64,000 nt of DNA, taken from positions 496,001 to 560,000 of the forward strand of contig JAQGEQ010000046.1 of NCBI GenBank assembly GCA_034620365.1, given 5' to 3'. Under the pieces are notes generated by a model. It saw only the letters and a list, made by a program, of their open reading frames with translations, was not told the DNA's origin and did no database searches. This DNA comes from Pegea sp. RAD2-039. Its lineage: Eukaryota > Chordata > Thaliacea > Salpida > Salpidae. A program made the position numbers and the translations under genes. Each line of letters opens with the position of its first letter. Position 1 is the stretch's first letter. Of this stretch, positions 62,120 through 64,000 are shown piece by piece.

Positions 62120-64000
62120 TTATTAAGGGCTTCAAACATCAAGAGCTTTAAGAAAAGGCTGAAAAGTAAATGCAATTATATAAATTAACAGATATAAATT
62201 ATTATTAATATAGCTATTCAAATTTGAAATAAATAACATTCATTTGCAACTTATAGGTTAAACCTTCAAAATTAAATAAAAAATTAAAGAAACCAAAATA
62301 CTAACAAATAAATATTATAATTTAACTTAGATTTAAATAAATAAACATTTAAATAATTCAGTTATGGAAATTTCATAACTGTAATATTTGAAAAAAATCA
62401 ACTGTTGCTGAATAATTTGCTGAAAAGGTATAGATTTGCTAACTTAGCATATAAATCATAAATAATAGTTTCTCAAAACACACTGTGTAAGTTTAAAGTT
62501 TTGCAATTTTTGTTAATTTAAACAGCAAATTTAAGATCAAATTTGTTCAGAGTAAAAGTTGAAGTTTTAATTAAATTAACATCATAAGAGCTTATATAAA
62601 TTTCAAACATAATTGCACATATTATAAGTTAATAAAATGTTATATTTTATTGATTTATCCTTAAAATCATGAGCTGCTATATAACTGCAATATTTGGGGC
62701 AGCACCATAAATTTGATATACAGGTAAAAATACTCACTATTTTACTAGTTAAACTATTACTCTTAAAAACTTAAAAAATAAAATTCTTAAAAATCAGTTC
62801 TAGCAATCTTAAGAATTTGCTGGAAAAATCTAAAATCAAGAAATATTTGCAACTAAAAGTTTGAAATAAAGCAGAATCCTAAAGCATTTTAAAAATATAC
62901 AATATGAGTATTCAAGTGTTTAATCTAAGAGTCAAATATCGTCTGTTATCAATTTTGTCTTTTTGTAACTAACGTGTTTTTATCATCATAAAAACCAACT
63001 TTATTGTTTTTCAAATTCATATTTACATATAAAATTAAAACAAAACAATCAACGCAAAAAAACTCAGAACACATTACTACAAATAAAGATTTCAAAAAAA
63101 TATTCGCGAAAAAGCCTTTAAGGTAAATTATTAACTTCATTTATTTGCAAAAACAAGAACTTTAAATTTTCAATGATTTTTAATGTTTACTTTAAAAATA
63201 CTTACATCAACTAAGTAATTTATAACATTCAATTTAGTATAAGACTGTAATGAAAGTCAGTAAAAGATAAAACAAGGGAAAATACGTTTAATCATAGTAA
63301 CATTCCATATTGAGTCGCAACTAGCCACAGGTAACTTTTTAGAAAAAGATTTTATTCTTGCAAAGTCAACAAATACCGATTATTCTATTGTTAAAGATTA
63401 ATCATACAGATTTATATCGACTGAAAATAAAAATCATTTTATATTTTTAGTAAAAGTTTACATAAAGACATTTTAGTTTAAAAAATACTGAAAACTTTTA
63501 ACATTTTTGCAATCAGGGAGTTTAAATTTGTTTAGATTAATGAAAAATGCTAGTTAATTTGATTAATTCTAAAAACAAACAAAATTAACTTATCATTAGT
63601 TACTATTTCACTTTCAAAACTTATACACTCTTAAACTTGGGAATAATATTCCTTTTATAGCAAACTTTTTTTTCATATTTTTATTCAAAACTGTATTATT
63701 TGAACAGTTTTCATACTACGTTGCATTCCATGGATTGATTCAAAGTAACCTACCCAACAGCTAATTTAATATAACTGTAATCTTTTTATATGAAGATTTT
63801 CTAATAAGACAAAGCTTCAATCAAATATTTTGTAAAAAATATAATTTCTTGTTTTTTTAAATGTATCTTGAATTTTTTAAATTGATTAAATTTTTTTTAT
63901 TTTTTATTGTTTTGTATTCATCTACAAAATTTTTTTTATAATTATATATCATTTTTCACTGTTCTACTGAAGACATACGCTAAAAATGAAAGAGACATTA
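62120..64000. other. AT-rich right flank
   Basis: Upstream of the membrane-protein gene. No coding, RNA or repeat feature recognised; the 63-codon minus frame at 62949-63140 has no homology I can see. Confidence 0.5.

Noticed and set aside
1-64000. CRISPR arrays, prokaryotic operons, LTR elements and tRNA genes
   Set aside because: No regularly spaced repeats, paired LTRs or tRNA-like B-box/acceptor structures were seen by eye; a tRNA scan would be needed to exclude tRNAs fully.

Overview
This 64 kb window is AT-rich animal nuclear DNA with spliced genes and several non-LTR retrotransposon copies. The gene set (YTHDF m6A reader, YJU2 splicing factor, CENP-C, mitochondrial L21, pterin carbinolamine dehydratase, trefoil and Reeler secreted proteins) is metazoan. 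The very low GC, CR1-like LINEs of different ages, a D-cysteine desulfhydrase-type gene, and probable spliced-leader acceptors just upstream of many start codons would fit a cnidarian such as Hydra. That placement is an inference from style and not a demonstrated identity; a flatworm or sponge is not excluded. All exon models below were built by hand from splice signals and reading-frame phase.

Layout. 1-7757 (minus): a large secreted gene with a signal peptide, two trefoil domains, a Thr-rich linker and tandem six-exon Cys-rich modules, running off the left edge and carrying a recent 1945-bp-period duplication. 10197-10845 (plus): PCBD. 11.55-12.16 kb: LINE scrap. 13006-15149 (minus): Reeler-domain protein, probably GPI-anchored. 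15718-17060 (plus): mitochondrial L21. 18875-20363 (minus): YJU2/CCDC94. 20597-21013 (minus): ACOT13-like thioesterase. 21-25 kb: gene-poor, with an old minus-strand LINE at about 23.76-24.64 kb. 25067-26149 (plus): intronless PLP enzyme. 27086-28189 (plus): spliced gene encoding a LINE-ORF1p-like protein. 29047-29668 (minus): small Cys-rich secreted protein. About 30.75-32.1 kb: old LINE copy of the same family as the one at 24 kb. 34812-38530 (plus): YTHDF. 41103-44656 (minus): histidine acid phosphatase with a lysosomal-type tail. About 45.56-49.73 kb (plus): young CR1-like LINE with an intact endonuclease-reverse transcriptase ORF. 51684-56885 (plus): CENP-C in 26 small exons. 57.8-61 kb: coding-like debris and a LINE fragment. 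61148-62119 (minus): single-pass membrane protein. The right end holds nothing recognisable.

The genes are mostly independent housekeeping or secreted-protein genes, not one pathway. The only close same-strand pair is ACOT13-like then YJU2, 233 bp apart. The most unusual objects are the modular trefoil gene, CENP-C with a CENP-C motif lacking its tryptophan, and the spliced ORF1p-like gene.
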